64,000 nt of DNA from Metridium senile (GCA_949775045.1 OX459104.1:15550476-15614475); one strand, 5' to 3'. Positions 1-17,480 are shown, counted from the stretch's first letter. The notes: generated from the letters alone by a model not told the origin. Program-made: numbers and translations.

Positions 1-179
1 GACTAACTGCTAGACTTGTCACTAAATATACATGGACATTTATAAACCGATGATAATTTGTTCATATAATAATATATCACTCTGAAAATACTACTAAAAG
101 ATTTTTTTAACGACATTCCCGCACAACGAAATTTACAATTTACAGGAATTTACCGTAACAAGTCTTCCGCAAAACGTTT

Positions 180-558
180 TACTATCAAAACAGGTAGAGT
201 TTCAATTGGATCTCTGAAATTTTGATCCCGAGAAAGCGAATTTTTGATCATGTGATGGGTTAAAAACTATCACGTGAGCAGTCAGCAAACACGCGAAAGG
301 ACGCTATTATGAAAAAGGGAAACCAGTTTGCCATGAAATTAGAGGGCAAATCATTGATTGTATTTTAGAGAATGGTGGTAATCGTATTTCAAGATACTAA
401 CATAACAACCAACACAGAAAACAGCTCGGGAAGCTACCCTCGTGTGTTCCCTCGTGTACGTCATGTGATAACTTTTAACCCATCACGTGATCAAAAATTC
501 GCTCCCGCGGGCTCGAAATTTTAACGGTCCAATTGAAGCTCTACCTGTTTTGATAGTA
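180..558. mobile_element. Palindromic MITE-like element
   Basis: The left arm (from TACTATCAAAACAGGTAGAG at 180) returns inverted at the right end, finishing in CTACCTGTTTTGATAGTA at 541-558. A second inner pair around TGATCATGTGATGGGTTA (about 246-263 and 478-495) extends the hairpin. No coding capacity is visible, so it is probably a non-autonomous DNA element; the superfamily is unknown. Confidence 0.7.
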
Positions 559-861
559 CTTACGTCCTGATAAAAACAAGCAGTTTGTAATCTGATAAAG
601 ACTCTAAGTACTATATACAGAATGCGAACGTAAGTCCAACGTTAGCCGATTTAATATTTTACTAAAATTGTGATCAGAATAAAAGTAAATCTGGCCGAGA
701 AAATTTAAGTTGAAACTTATAAAATCTGGACGAACCTCGGGCTGTATGAGATTTACAGATCGTCAAATTTTGTTTCGTTAATTTTTCATGATTTTTTGAA
801 GGTAGATTTCACATGTCTGGGTTTCTTTTATTCATACCAAAAAGCAGTAGAAACGTACACA

Positions 862-1045
862 AACTTTTGAGTATAGAAAATTGCACAATCTTGAGTACAA
901 TTTGTAATTAATAAGTACGAGTGATGCTTTAAAAGTTATCAAAATAGGACGAGCCTTTAGGGGAGTCCAATTTGACAACTTTCAAAACATCATGAGTATC
1001 TATCAATTATATATTGTACGAAAAGATTGTGCGATTTTTTATGTA
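862..1045. repeat. Diverged inverted repeat
   Basis: The arm containing GCACAATCTTGAGTACAAT (about 885-903) is matched in inverted, mutated form by ATTGTACGAAAAGATTGTGC (about 1014-1033). Inner segments around GATGCTTTAAAAGTTATCAA and TTTGACAACTTTCAAAACAT also pair. This is probably an old MITE remnant. Confidence 0.5.
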
Positions 1046-1077
1046 TAATATTCTGAAAAACTAATTTATACTCTGCA

Positions 1078-1460
1078 GTGTACAATTTACGATTTAATCA
1101 TAACTATTACAATTTCCTCGAATCTGCATGATTGGTTGACAGACTGCTGTCACTGAATTAATACAAATCACTATAGCAAAGAAAATTATTCTAAAAAAAT
1201 GAGTTTTTTTCAAAAATGGAGGATTTTTTCAACTATTTTTGCTGTCATTTTTATTAGAAACCCCACACATTTTTCTCTGAAATTGTAATAGTTATGATTA
1301 ATTGGTAATCGAACTTTGTGTCGTCCAATTCTGTCTGTAATCATACTCGTAAATATGTAATCAGTGGTATGCATATGATTACAGACCGAATTGGACTCCA
1401 CTCAATCCAATTACCATTATTACTCCTCTCGTCCAATCAGAATCGAGTAATTTTGTACAG
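1078..1460. repeat. Inverted repeat with exact 22-bp inner arms
   Basis: Positions 1096-1117 and 1280-1301 are exact inverted copies (core ATCATAACTATTACAATTT). Outer GTACAATTT and AATTTTGTACA sequences near 1080 and 1450 may be the termini. No gene is visible. The stretch from 559 to 1820 otherwise holds only AT-rich sequence. Confidence 0.5.
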
Positions 1461-1820
1461 TGTATTATAAAAGATATGATTCCAGTTGACGATGCCCCAA
1501 CAGAATATTCTAAACTTCTATCAATAAAAATAAATCTCAGAATTGAAAAAGAAGAAGATAGGCAATACTATAGTAAAAGTATATTTTGATTTACAGTGAA
1601 ACATCCAAACCATGAACATGTACAAATAATGAATATTTTTGAGCGTATAGAAATAATATTGAAAACAGTTGTGTCAACTACGTATAAAGCTATGATTTTA
1701 ATGAGCCGAAGCTAAATTTGGGACGAATCCTCAGGGCCACAAAAATGACAAGATACCACACTAGCTAACTAGTTCTATATTTGTAACTTTATTACCCATA
1801 TTTCTTGAGCGAACCTTATA

Positions 1821-2440
1821 TAGAGCGAAAACACTAAAACCATGAAATAAAAACGAAATAGTTACTAACTAATAGTTTCTATTTAGTGACTATTTAGTGA
1901 GGGTCCTGAAGGGGTAAATTGGGAATTGGGATTTGCCTTTTTTCGAGGCTGGGAATTGGGATTTGCCCATTGGGATTGGGATTTGTCCATTGGGATTGGG
2001 ATTTGTCCATAGGATTTGGTTATTTCTTGTCCATTCGTTTTCTCTTTAGATGCTAAAATAATGTTTTAAATTGAGTAATTTGCAACATTTTACGTCGTTT
2101 TAGTAGACTAGAAGAGAAAATCGAACTATCTTGGGCTTCCTGAGGTTAGTATTCAATTTGGGCTTCCTGTGGTTAATGTTTGGGCTTCCTGTGGTTAATG
2201 TTTGGGCTTCCTGTGGTAATTGGGATTTTGATAAAAAATTGATTGGGAATTGGGATTGGATACCCCCCTTCAGGACCCTCTTTAGTCGGTATCATTAATC
2301 CAGAAACATCAAATACACAAGGAAACAATGCCTCATTACAACTTTACTTGTCTTTGATAGTGACTAATAGTCAATAAATAAGAACTATATTACATAGTAG
2401 CAATTTTATTTCAATTCATTGTTATAGTGTTTTCGCTCTA
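1821..2440. mobile_element. MITE of the TAGAGCG family (copy 1), interrupted
   Basis: The element begins TAGAGCGAAAACACTAAAAC and ends with the inverted TTTCGCTCTA; TA flanks both ends, suggesting a TA target duplication. Related copies lie at 5435-5955 and 24220-24448. The copy at 24220 is uninterrupted and shows that this one was split by the separate element at 1899-2280. Confidence 0.8.
1899..2280. mobile_element. 382-bp nested element with TTTAGT target duplication
   Basis: Inverted termini GAGGGTCCTGAAGGGG and CCCCTTCAGGACCCTC bound the insert. TTTAGT occurs immediately on both sides (1893-1898, 2281-2286) but only once at the matching point of the uninterrupted relative near 24290. 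The interior has short direct repeats of GGGATTGGGATTTG and of TGGGCTTCCTGTGGTTAATG. No ORF; superfamily not assigned. Confidence 0.85.
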
Positions 2441-2445
2441 TACTA

Positions 2446-3347
2446 TAATACTAGTCATAGTTTTCACTAATCTGCCCCCTTCTATTATTGCTGAAATATA
2501 AAATAACTGAAGCTAAGTTATTCTGAAAAGGGAAATAGATATTTTGAAAGGTAAGAATATAAACATATATATATAATATATAGGAACTGAACAGATTAGA
2601 TCCATTTGTAACAGGATCCTTTTTATCTAAATAGGTAATAAGATGTAACTTTATGATAGAGTTCCTTTTATTTGTTACTACAGAGTAATAAAGTAAAAAA
2701 ATTGAAAAATGTATAGTTTTTCATATGTGTGTATTTGTTAGTTATTCAGTAATGATAAAATAGATTGATTAAGATATAAAAAATCAAAATAAACAAATGT
2801 CTTTGGTTAAAAAAGAAACAACTATAATGATCAATAAATAGAGAAAAAATGTAAAAACATAGTCTTGTTATATGATTGCAAAGTTTTTATTAACAATGTA
2901 AATGTCATGAATATAATTTTTGAAATGAATGTTGAATTTTTCATGCATTAGTGGAATTATTGATAAAGCAATTGTAGTAAATGGTAACAAAGTTGAATAG
3001 AAACTGGTTTTAGCTTGTTTCGGAAGTGCTTCAACCAATCAGAGTTGATCATTCCCACGATCTACCAAGACTCTAAGAGGTAACCAATAGGATTGAACCG
3101 TTCCCACGGTTATTGGTGCCAACGTGTCTGTTTTTATCTGATCCAGACTGACTATCACCATATGAGTTTCCTGTGTACCCAGAATGCTCTCGCAAATGTT
3201 TACAAATTACCCAGTCATCCCTTGCAACGTAAATCGAGCGCAAGTCGAGATTTTTTCTCGTATACCAATATATACCCAATATATATATACGCGGGGGACT
3301 CTATATATGCCTCCTCGGCGGCGGCAATTATTTATGATGAATAACAA
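2446..3347. other. AT-rich intergenic stretch, nothing recognised
   Basis: I see no coding exon or clear repeat unit here. It contains short AT runs, a TATATA-rich patch near 3270-3300 and a GGCGGCGG patch near 3317. The short ORFs across 3073-3420 lack signal sequences, family motifs and splice support. Confidence 0.5.
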
Positions 3348-3776
3348 TTTACAGCCAAACCTACAGAAGCGTTCCTATCGAGGTTGGAAGGCTCGATTTA
3401 TTCTTCCAAACTTGATTTGAAATTTGTTTTGAAATTTGCATAAATGAATCGAAACTTGTTTCAAAAACCGCCTCAAATCAAAACATTACTTTCAATGTTT
3501 TTTTGGACAACAGAAACTTGCTAAACCTGGTCTGTTTACAGAAATATTGTTATAAATACTTACTAAAGTATTCTATTACAATAGTATTATCAGTTATTGA
3601 CCACAGATTATTCGGGACGACCCACAGATATTCGGGACCATTATCGGTTGACGGTTGAAGTCTGCAATTTGAAACTAACAAGATTCGATTCATTTATGCA
3701 AATTTCAAACCAATTTTGAAGAATAAATCGAGCCTTCCAACCTCGATAGGAACGCTTCTGTAGGTTTGGCTGTAAA
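3348..3776. mobile_element. 429-bp MITE with long terminal inverted repeats
   Basis: The first 60 or so bases (TTTACAGCCAAACCTACAGA onward) return almost perfectly inverted at the right end (TAGGTTTGGCTGTAAA, ending 3776). A further inverted pair around TTTGCATAAATGAATCGAA lies inside. The centre has a short direct repeat of ATTCGGGAC. Nothing coding. Confidence 0.85.
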
Positions 3777-3874
3777 TGTACTTTTCTACAGTAAAATATT
3801 CAGAGTTTCATACTAATATAACCTAGTAAAAGTGAATCTTTCACGGCACATGTGTCCTCACTCAGTAAAATATA

Positions 3875-4169
3875 TACACCTATTTCAAAAATCGTTGTCG
3901 CAGCCGAAGCCACAGTCCACACTCTAAAGCCTGCAAAGGATGTCGGTTACATGCTCTGAATTTGTGATTTATTGCACGTTTTTTAAATAAATATTCGTAA
4001 TCATATCTACCACTGCAACAACTTGTTATGGTCATATAAAGCAAACACGCACAAGCAAAAATATGCTTTGAATAAGTCGATAACAAGAGAAGAAATACCG
4101 ACATCCTTTGCAGGCTTCAGAGTGTGGACTGTGGCTTTGTTTGTGACAACGATTTTTGAAATAGGTGTA
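3875..4169. mobile_element. MITE of the TACACCTATTTCAAAAA family (copy 1)
   Basis: It begins TACACCTATTTCAAAAATCG and ends TTTTTGAAATAGGTGTA, with arms of about 80 bases containing CCACAGTCCACACTCTAAAG and its inverse. The centre is AT-rich. Relatives lie at 25786-26095, 30931-31232 and 39486-39796. TA at each end may be the target duplication. Confidence 0.8.
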
Positions 4170-5200
4170 TCTTCAAACTGCATGACGAAATCCTTAAATA
4201 AAAATTACTGCTTTTACTGATTCGAAAAGCTCAAAAGAAAAACTGGACTTTGCAAATATTTATTTAAGCTTTTCAAATAAATAAACTTTGATTTTGCAGT
4301 AATTGTGTTGCATTGTCGGTTCTATTTACAGAGCATGTAGGTAAACATGTCAGGAAATCTAACACGAAAGCATGATAACATCGTTCTGTTTCCTAGTATG
4401 TTTTTATGTGGTAGAAGGTGGGGATTTTTATATTTTATTTTGTGTCTTTCATCTGCTATTTTAATTCTTTGTAGATTCATTTTTCTTTCGTTTAGTAATT
4501 CAAACATGAACATTTGTCTATTCATTAATTCATTCGACTTGTCGACCAACTCGAAAGTTTTAACTACTTTGGTCACCACACATGTAATATTATCACGTAT
4601 TTTGTAAATTTGTAGTCTCTAAATTATTTATTATTGTAAATCATGTTTTTAATGCAATTACGTAAATTGAGATTTACGTGTGAATTTTTTAGTTCTATAG
4701 TTCTATAGTTCTAAATTCATTCATTCATTCTATCATCCATTCATTTGTTCGTTCGTTCATTAAGTTATCCATTCTTCCATGCATGCATTCATTCATCCAT
4801 CCATCCATCCATTTATTTATACAATCAAAATTTATTTAGACAATAAAAGTAATACAAAATATATTGTAGTCATCATCCTCTATACCTCTCTTTACAACAA
4901 ACTCCTTCCACCTATTCCTTCAACCCCACCCACCCGACCCCTATACAAAATATGAACAATACGGATCAGTTTTATTTGTCTATCTGCACAGTACTAGTCC
5001 CCTCACTCATAGCTGATTAAACATAACATTCATTTTACTTTCCACTAGAAAGGATGCTACATGAAGCTATTATGTATTATTTGCCATTCGCAAGCGCACG
5101 CTTAACAAATATTCCCTTTTTGCCAAAACAACAATACCACAAAAGGCAAACTTTGTTTGTACCCACTGCAGGTGAGAAAACATTTCAGCTGTGTTCTGAG
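4170..5200. other. Intergenic stretch with degenerate ATTC repeat
   Basis: No gene is supported. A degenerate ATTC/ATCC microsatellite lies at about 4710-4825. Open frames on both strands at 4322-4607 overlap one another and have no recognisable motif. The end of the stretch is the upstream region of the ML-domain gene. Confidence 0.5.
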
Positions 5201-5208
5201 TATATAAA
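5201..5208 (+). promoter_or_regulatory. TATA box of the ML-domain gene
   Basis: TATATAAAAG starts at 5201, about 80 bases before the ATG at 5281, leaving a plausible 45-50-base 5' leader. The assignment rests on sequence and spacing only. Confidence 0.65.
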
Positions 5209-5280
5209 AGAGCTACGGGTTTGTTAGTTCGACCTTACTGTTCTTACGGAGTCGCAAGATAGCAAGTTACTAGTCCTAAA

Positions 5281-8870
<3,590 letters not shown>

Positions 8871-8974
8871 TTATGAACTAAATATATTGTGAACTTAATC
8901 TAATAAACAATCTCAACAAAATTGTTTGTCTGCTTTTGACTCCCTTCAAGAAAATGAAATAAAAATTGTATTAA

Positions 8975-9310
8975 AAAGCGAAGAGAGAGATTTATTACAA
9001 TATTTATATGGGAAACAAAACAGGAAATTGAAAGAGTGGTCGCTTACAAGAGATGTGGTCGCTTACGTACGAGAGTGATCGCTTACTAGAGTGGTCGCTT
9101 ACGAGAGAGATTTATTAAAGAGTTTATATGGGGGAAAAACGGGAAATTGAATACATGGTCGTTTACGGGAGATATAGTCGCTTACGAAAGTGGTCACTTA
9201 CGAGAGAGATTTATTACAGAGTTTATATAGGAAACAAACGCGAAATTGAAATTATAGTGCTTGTTTATGAGAGATGGTCGCTTACAAGAGTGGTCGTTCA
9301 GAGCCGGAGA
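8975..9310. repeat. Degenerate tandem repeat of GTCGCTTACGAGAG
   Basis: Units of GTGGTCGCTTACGAGAGAGA followed by TTTATTACA and a TTTATATGGG spacer recur several times with variable spacing. The array recurs in the duplicated block at 14985-15230. No reading frame is conserved. Confidence 0.75.
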
Positions 9311-9325
9311 GTCAAATGTACTACA

Positions 9326-9946
9326 GTTTCATGTTATCTATCACCGCTGTACTATTTGACAAAAGGAGCATTTGCACAGTCTAAGACTTGATTAGTTGAT
9401 TTGCATGAAAAAAAATACTACCGCTAAACCATAGAGATAACATTCTCATTTACTCTCAATAGCCCTCTTTACCTCCGTATCCAAATTGATCATTTTAGAC
9501 CACGTGTCATTCCTTTGAGAATTGTTCTTTTATGATGAACGTGTTATATAATTTACATGTGAAAGAAACAATTCCCAAGGGTAGCATCACGTGATCTGAA
9601 ATGGGACAACAAGGTAAAGCGTTCTATTGAGGCTACCCCTGTGCAAATGTCCCGGGGGGGGGGGGGGGGTTCTCCCTTTATCCAAGTGGTAGGGGTGATC
9701 GGCGTACCTTTTAGGGTTAAAATATTTCCAGTGCGTACCTTTTAGGGTCCATTTAGAGATTTGGCTCAAAAATCAGTTTTAAGGGTCGTTTTTACTCTGC
9801 TTTATTTGTATCTGAGCGTACCTTTTAGGGGTCATTTTCAAAATCTCCGCCGATCACCTCTAGCACTTGGACAAAGGGAGTACTCCCCCCGGGGCAAATG
9901 TGCCTTTCCAAAACTACAGCGGTGCGCTAGATAACGTGAAACTAGA
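9326..9946. mobile_element. Inverted-repeat element, ATCTA-CACCGCTGTACTATTTG family, with nested hAT-like insert
   Basis: The left end holds CGCTGTACTATTTGACAAAA and the right end the mutated inverse ending GCTAGATAACGTGAAACT. Other copies are at 20325-20545 and 30290-30682, with a half copy near 25130. The element at 9651-9893 sits inside its right arm. Confidence 0.7.
9651..9893. mobile_element. hAT-like MITE, CCCGGGGGG family, 8-bp target duplication
   Basis: Termini are CCCGGGGGG and CCCCCCGGG, followed inward by inverted arms with CCAAGTGGTAGGGGTGATCG and CGATCACCTCTAGCACTTGG. GCAAATGT is present on both sides (9643-9650 and 9894-9901); an 8-bp duplication is the hAT signature. Relatives lie at 28362-28727 and 44540-44865. 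Confidence 0.85.
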
Positions 9947-10435
9947 GCATTAATAAGCTCTATTGTACATGCGTTGCCCGTTTGGATGAAACAAAGAACA
10001 AACGTCAACAAAATAATGGTATACTTAGTTCAATAAAATTAGTCACCAAAAACCTACAAAGATGGAATCGTAGAGGATCATGGAAAATATATTATAACAA
10101 AATTAAAGCATTTTGACCCAAAATTAAGCGTGTGAATTCTCAGAAGAGTCGAAACTGTAACTGGTAAAATAATTCAAACCAACGATGGTTATAAACAAAC
10201 GTAGAAAACGGGAGTTAAACAAACGAGAAGAAATCTTTTTTTTTTTCAAAAGTTGAGAGAAAGAAAATTAAAAGAAAATATCCTTTTTTTTCAACTATAA
10301 GTAAGTAAGTAAGTAAGAAAGTAAGTAAGAAACTTTATTTATAAACATATAGTTATAAACATATGTCAAAACAATAATTCTACCCATAATCATTGACGGT
10401 CTTAGCTTTTAGATGACTTAATTTATTGAAATGAA
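9947..10435. other. Intergenic, no gene seen
   Basis: Part of duplication unit 1. It holds a short GTAA microsatellite at about 10302-10330 and the GGGAGTTAAACAAACGAGAA block that recurs at about 16190. No exon is recognised. Confidence 0.5.
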
Positions 10436-10601
10436 TACACCTAATTGCAATAACATTGTCATATAAAAAAGAAAATTACAAAATAGGAATTAATTAAAAA
10501 ACAAAAGCAAATTACAAGCTGAACTTCTTCTTTTGTCTTTTAATTAATCCCTATTTTGTAATTTTCTTTTGTATATGACAATGTTCTTGCAATTAGGTGT
10601 A
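10436..10601. mobile_element. MITE of the TACACCTAATTGCAATAAC family (copy 1)
   Basis: It begins TACACCTAATTGCAATAACA and ends TGCAATTAGGTGTA, with arms of about 75 bases. A near-identical copy is at 38997-39162 and a diverged one at 26994-27185. Confidence 0.85.
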
Positions 10602-10711
10602 TATGCAATTTCAAATTGAATAATAGTAGTCGATTCCAGTCAAATATTGGTTTATTATTTCCTCTTTCATCAATTAATGATGCTCAATACATTTTCTTCG
10701 TATTGTTGCAT

Positions 10712-12997
<2,286 letters not shown>

Positions 12998-13199
12998 GTC
13001 AAATCTTTTATCTGTAATTTAAACAATAATGTAGTCGAAACCGTACACCGGATTCACACTCAGTCACCAACATCGCCTATTTTACAAACAAACGTGAACT
13101 TCGCTCACACTTACAGTCAATACTACTGCATTCAATATTTACAGCTTACCGACTCGTGTTTTTTATGATGGAAAAAAACGGAGAAAGGTAAAACAATCA

Positions 13200-13630
13200 T
13201 TGCAAGCTAAGGGAGAACACTACATCAAACAAACTCAACTCACATGTGATAGAAAAACCCTTGTAACAAAGGAGAGAACAACACATCAAACACATTCAAT
13301 TCACATATGATCCTGAGAAAAACCCTTGTGGCAAGGGAGAGAACAACACATCAAACAAATTCAATTCACACATGATCCTGAGAAAAACCCTTGTGGCAAG
13401 GGAGAGAACAACACACCTAACAAGTTCAATTCACATATGATCCTGAGGAGAAACCTTCATGGCAAGGGAGAGAACAAAACACCTTACACACCCAACTCAC
13501 ATATGATCCTGAGAAAAACCCTCGTGGCAAGGAACAACGCATCTAACAAACTCAACTCACACATGATCCTTAGAAAAATAATAATCTTTGAAATGTAGAG
13601 AACAACAAGCACACATCAAAACAACTCAAC
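13200..13630. repeat. 65-bp minisatellite
   Basis: About six diverged units carry GGCAAGGGAGAGAACAACAC, CAATTCACACATGATCCTGA and GAAAAACCCTTGT. The unit starts at 13330, 13395, 13461 and 13526 give a period of 65-66. It lies in the first (5' UTR) intron of the cysteine-rich gene. Confidence 0.85.
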
Positions 13631-13981
13631 TCACAAATAACCCATTACCGAGAGCCAGGTATCGAGGCAAACCACTATACGCCACCTATACATGCACCCA
13701 GTAACAATATCAAATCAACATATAGAAGCATCAATTACACGGACCATACGCAGAAGGCTAACTTTAAAAAAGCAAAACACTGTGCATCCATTCAGAAAAA
13801 TAAATGTTCTGGCTTTTTAAATTGCAATTGCTTTATTTGCTTACTTTTTCCCAACGATCATCATACACACAATGAACATAAAGATAACAATGACAACCAC
13901 AGCAGTAGAAACATCACGATCAACACAACCAATTACCCGGTACGACACTTATGAAATAATATCAAGTTACATCAGACATAC

Positions 13982-14055
13982 CTTCGACTTGGAGTAATAC
14001 ACTGTATAAGTTTGAAATGGCAGACGTCTCTTCTCTGCGTCAGGAGAAGACAAAT
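13982..14055 (-). other. Probable non-coding first exon of the cysteine-rich gene
   Basis: On the minus strand CCAAGTCGAAG is followed by the donor GTATGT at 13976-13981. An acceptor (TTTAAATTACAG) lies 17 bases upstream of the ATG at 12997. CATAAAAG at about 14083-14090 is a candidate TATA box. The upstream limit is a guess from TATA spacing. Confidence 0.45.
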
Positions 14056-14082
14056 GACTACAAGTTTGAGAATTAAAGTCTT

Positions 14083-14090
14083 TTATGCTG
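14083..14090 (-). promoter_or_regulatory. Candidate TATA box, cysteine-rich gene
   Basis: CATAAAAG on the minus strand, about 28 bases upstream of the inferred transcript start. The same GCATAAAAG recurs at about 17480-17490 in the duplicated block. Confidence 0.4.
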
Positions 14091-15239
14091 TCTCAAGGTT
14101 GATGAAAGATCCTGTTTTTTTCAAGTTTTAACTTGTTTTCTATTGTTTTTGGATTTTGTATAAACTGAAATACTCTTTCACTATGATTAGTATGAAAGTG
14201 AAAGGGTTTACTGCTGTTTTTGTGTTTCTTCAAACGCAGACATTTCTATAGCTATGACGGCTAGTACTAGTTGTGAAATACGTTTTTGGCTGCTGCTCGG
14301 CACCTTTTATTTCAGTTTGATTGAAAGTCGCTGCAAGCCTCGAAAACCGCAGGAAACAGCAATCTTTTCAAATTGATCTAAATGTTTCAACTGTCAGTAA
14401 GGATATTTTATAAATGAATAATGTTTCTATTAAAGTCATTTATTTTCGTATCAGATTGTAAAAGCATTAAGATTTTTAGGCGCGCTTAAGAAATAAAGAA
14501 TTTTCACATGGAGCCTGGCTTTATAATATGTATCTTCTTTAGAAAGTTTACTGTATTTTCTTTAGAAATATAGTTTCATATAGTTAAACATAACAACAAA
14601 ATGGTTTGTCTGCTTTTAACATCCTTCAAGAAAATGAAATAAAAATATAATTGTACTAAAAATTGTACAAAAGAAATGATTTTATTATATATAACATTAT
14701 GCGTCATCCATTGGTTTATCTTTCAAGCTTTTCCTTTTTTTCGCTTATAAGAACCTTAACACAGGAAGCCCAAACCATGCGCAATTTGTAACACTACCAG
14801 ACACATGTCATTAACGGATTTCAGAATTATGGCATGGTATCTAATTAACCCTTGGATTGTCATATTTTTTCTAAAGATAGCAGCAGTACATCTTATGAAT
14901 ATAGCTGGATCGTCGCGTACGACAGAGGAAACTGAACAATGAAAAAGTCCAAAACTTGAACCCAAAAGGTGTTCACTTACGTATGAGAGTGGTCGCTTAC
15001 GAGAGAGATTTAATACATTGTTTACATGGGATATAAAAAGGAGAATTGAAGGAGTAGTCGCTTACGTACGAGAGTGGTCACTTACGAGAGTGGTCGTTAA
15101 CGAAAGTGGACGCTTACGAGAGAGATTTATTACAGCCGGTTTATATAGGAAACAAAACGCGAAATTTAAATTATAGTGCTCGTTTAATATGGGAGATGGT
15201 CACTTACAAGAGTGGTCGTTCAGAGAGAGTCACTGTGAC

Positions 15240-16020
15240 TGTCCTACAGTTTCACAAACAAAATATTGGTCACCAGTCCTGAACATGACCAAAACTGGTC
15301 ATTGTTATTTGTTATGATATTTGAGAATCAAAACATTGCAATAGCCAATTAGAGCCTCTGTTGCAGTGTTGTCATAGCAATCATCAAGCCAGAGCTATCC
15401 GCGGCGCGTGGGAAGAGAATAAGAAGGACTCGAATAGCTGCGAAACTACAAGTTACGGGTAAATAAATTCCATTTTCTTGAAGTGAAACAAGTGAGGGAT
15501 ATAAACTGATTGATTCCAGACGTCTAAGTATCGCCATTTATTATGAAGTAGTTCGTATAGCCTCATCAGTAAGCTTACTTGCTTGCAACCGGAGCTGTTG
15601 AGAGCAAACACTGATAGATAAATTGAGTTTTAAGTTTTAGTTGGATTGTAAGACTGAATCATGATCTTTTGTTGAACATTAAAAGCCTTAAAAAACTCCT
15701 TTAGGTATGTTGTTTATTCTTTTCGTCGTAGCTATTTTGTATTGCTTTTTATTCGGCTGTTATTTTCAGTAGATCGCCGCCGACTAATCAATCTTATGAC
15801 AACCTTGATCATGCTTTCAGGTAAGACTGATCTCTTTACATCATTTATAAGATTTATTATGAAAAAGTTGTCGTGCCGCTGTTCAAACTGGCATTTGCAG
15901 AAAGGAAGTAGATCAGATTGCTTGATAGTTTTGAAAAACAAAGCATGCAATGCGTGAATCATGACATCAAAACACAACATACTATAGTAATAAATTATTA
16001 TTATCTTACTACAGCAGCGG
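15240..16020. other. Intergenic, no gene seen
   Basis: I see no supported exon or repeat unit. Open frames at 15349-15537 and 15732-15980 occur on both strands and have no signal peptide, motif or splice support. Confidence 0.45.
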
Positions 16021-16030
16021 TGGGAGTAAA

Positions 16031-16081
16031 CTGCAGGTTGCAGGTTGCAGGTTGCAGGTTGCAGGTTGCAGGTTGCAGGTC
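16031..16081. repeat. GGTTGCA tandem repeat
   Basis: About seven copies of the 7-mer GCAGGTT/GGTTGCA, nearly perfect. Confidence 0.9.
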
Positions 16082-16494
16082 GAACTTTTGAGACCTTCTT
16101 TAGCTAGCGAAAAGAAATAAGAAAGTGATTTACACCGTAAGAAATGGTAAAATATTTCAAACAAACGATGGTTATAAACAAATATTAAAACGGGAGTTAA
16201 ACAAAAGAGAAGAAATATTTATTTAAAAAGTCGAGAGAAAGAAAATTGAAAGAGTAGAATTTTTTTTTCAACGATAGTTATAAACATATGTCAAAACATG
16301 TTAAATAATTCTACCCATAATCATTGCCGGTGTAAGCTTCCTAGCTTTTATGTGACTAAATTTATTGAAATAACATATGCAGTTTCAAATTGAGTAATGA
16401 CAAGTCGATTCCAGTCAAAGATCTTTATTATTTTCTCTACTAATCATGTATTAATACATTTTCTTCGTATTGTTGCATTTACTTCTTACAGCAG

Positions 16495-16727
16495 CAATAG
16501 TTAGGTCCACATCCCGTTGTGTAGCATGTATGATAGCGATACACCAACAGTCCTATAGTTAATAGTTAACTTACGTAGAAGTCCACTTTGCCTGCTTCGC
16601 GACATCTTTGCTTGTACAGATTGTGTGACATGTTTGTGATGATCCGCAAGTCCTACGAATAGGAAAGGTATATCCAGAACTTCCATGAGAAATACTGGCA
16701 CAAATAGACATAGCAATTTCATCTAAA
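16495..16727 (-). pseudogene. Broken paralogue of the cysteine-rich secreted gene
   Basis: The minus strand holds most of exon 2 (about 16572-16727), still open and clearly related (YTFPIRRTCGSSQTCHTICT), with its donor GTAAGT. Instead of the roughly 410-base intron, 22 bases lead straight into the last third of exon 3 (about 16497-16552, YRYHTCYTTGCGPNYCCCKK). The start of exon 3, the start of exon 2 and the signal-peptide exon are missing; the 51-bp array begins immediately upstream. A 22-base intron could not be spliced, so no functional product is expected. Confidence 0.8.
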
Positions 16728-16734
16728 TAGCTGT

Positions 16735-17480
16735 TGTATTTCATGGATATAGTATTTGCGCTCTAATCCACAGTGGCAATTTGGTTCTATTTTATGGATA
16801 TAGTATTTGCGCTCTATTCCAAAGTAGCAATTTGATTCTATTTCATGGATAAATTGTTTGTGCTCTATTCCAAAGTAGCAATTTGATTCTATTTCATGGA
16901 TATAGTGTTTGCACTCTATTCCACAGTAGCAATTTGGTTCTATTCCATGGATATAGTGTTTGCACTCTATTCCACAGTGGCAATTTGATTCTATTTCATG
17001 GATATAGTATTTGCGCTCTATTCCACAGTGGCAATTTGATTCTATTTCATGGATATAGTATTTGCGCTCTATTCCACAGTAGCAATTTGATTCTATTTCA
17101 TGGATATAGTGTTTTCGCTCTATTCCACAGTAGCAATTTGATTATATTTCATGGATATACTGTTTGCACTCTATTCCACAGTAGCAATTTGATTCTATTT
17201 CATTGATATAGTATGTGCACTCTATTCCAAAGTAGCAATTTGGTTCTATTTCATGGATATAGTGTTTGCACTCTATTCCACAGTGGCAATTTGATTCTAT
17301 TTCATGGATATAGTGTTTTCGCTCTATTCCACAGTAGCAATTTGATTCTATTTCATGGATATAGTGTTTTCGCTCTATTCCACAGTAGCAATATTATTCT
17401 ATTTCATGGATATAGTGTTTGCACTCTATTCCACAGTGGCAATTTGATTCTATTTCATGGATATAGTGTTTTCGCTCTAT
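16735..17480. repeat. 51-bp tandem array made from a MITE end
   Basis: About 14.5 units of 51 bp, each with TTCATGGATATAGTGTTTGC, CTCTATTCCACAGTAGCAAT and TTGATTCTA. The unit matches the right end of the TAGAGCG MITE family (compare 2395-2440 and 5915-5955). Since 51 is a multiple of three, open frames of 107 and 117 residues appear, but they have no start context or family match. Confidence 0.9.

Noticed and set aside
13326..13598. 90-residue frame with repeated NSHMILRK
   Set aside because: It follows the 65-bp minisatellite in a 5' UTR intron; the frame breaks where the period shifts.
16735..17480. Possible CRISPR-like array
   Set aside because: Units are directly adjacent with no spacers, and the genome is eukaryotic.
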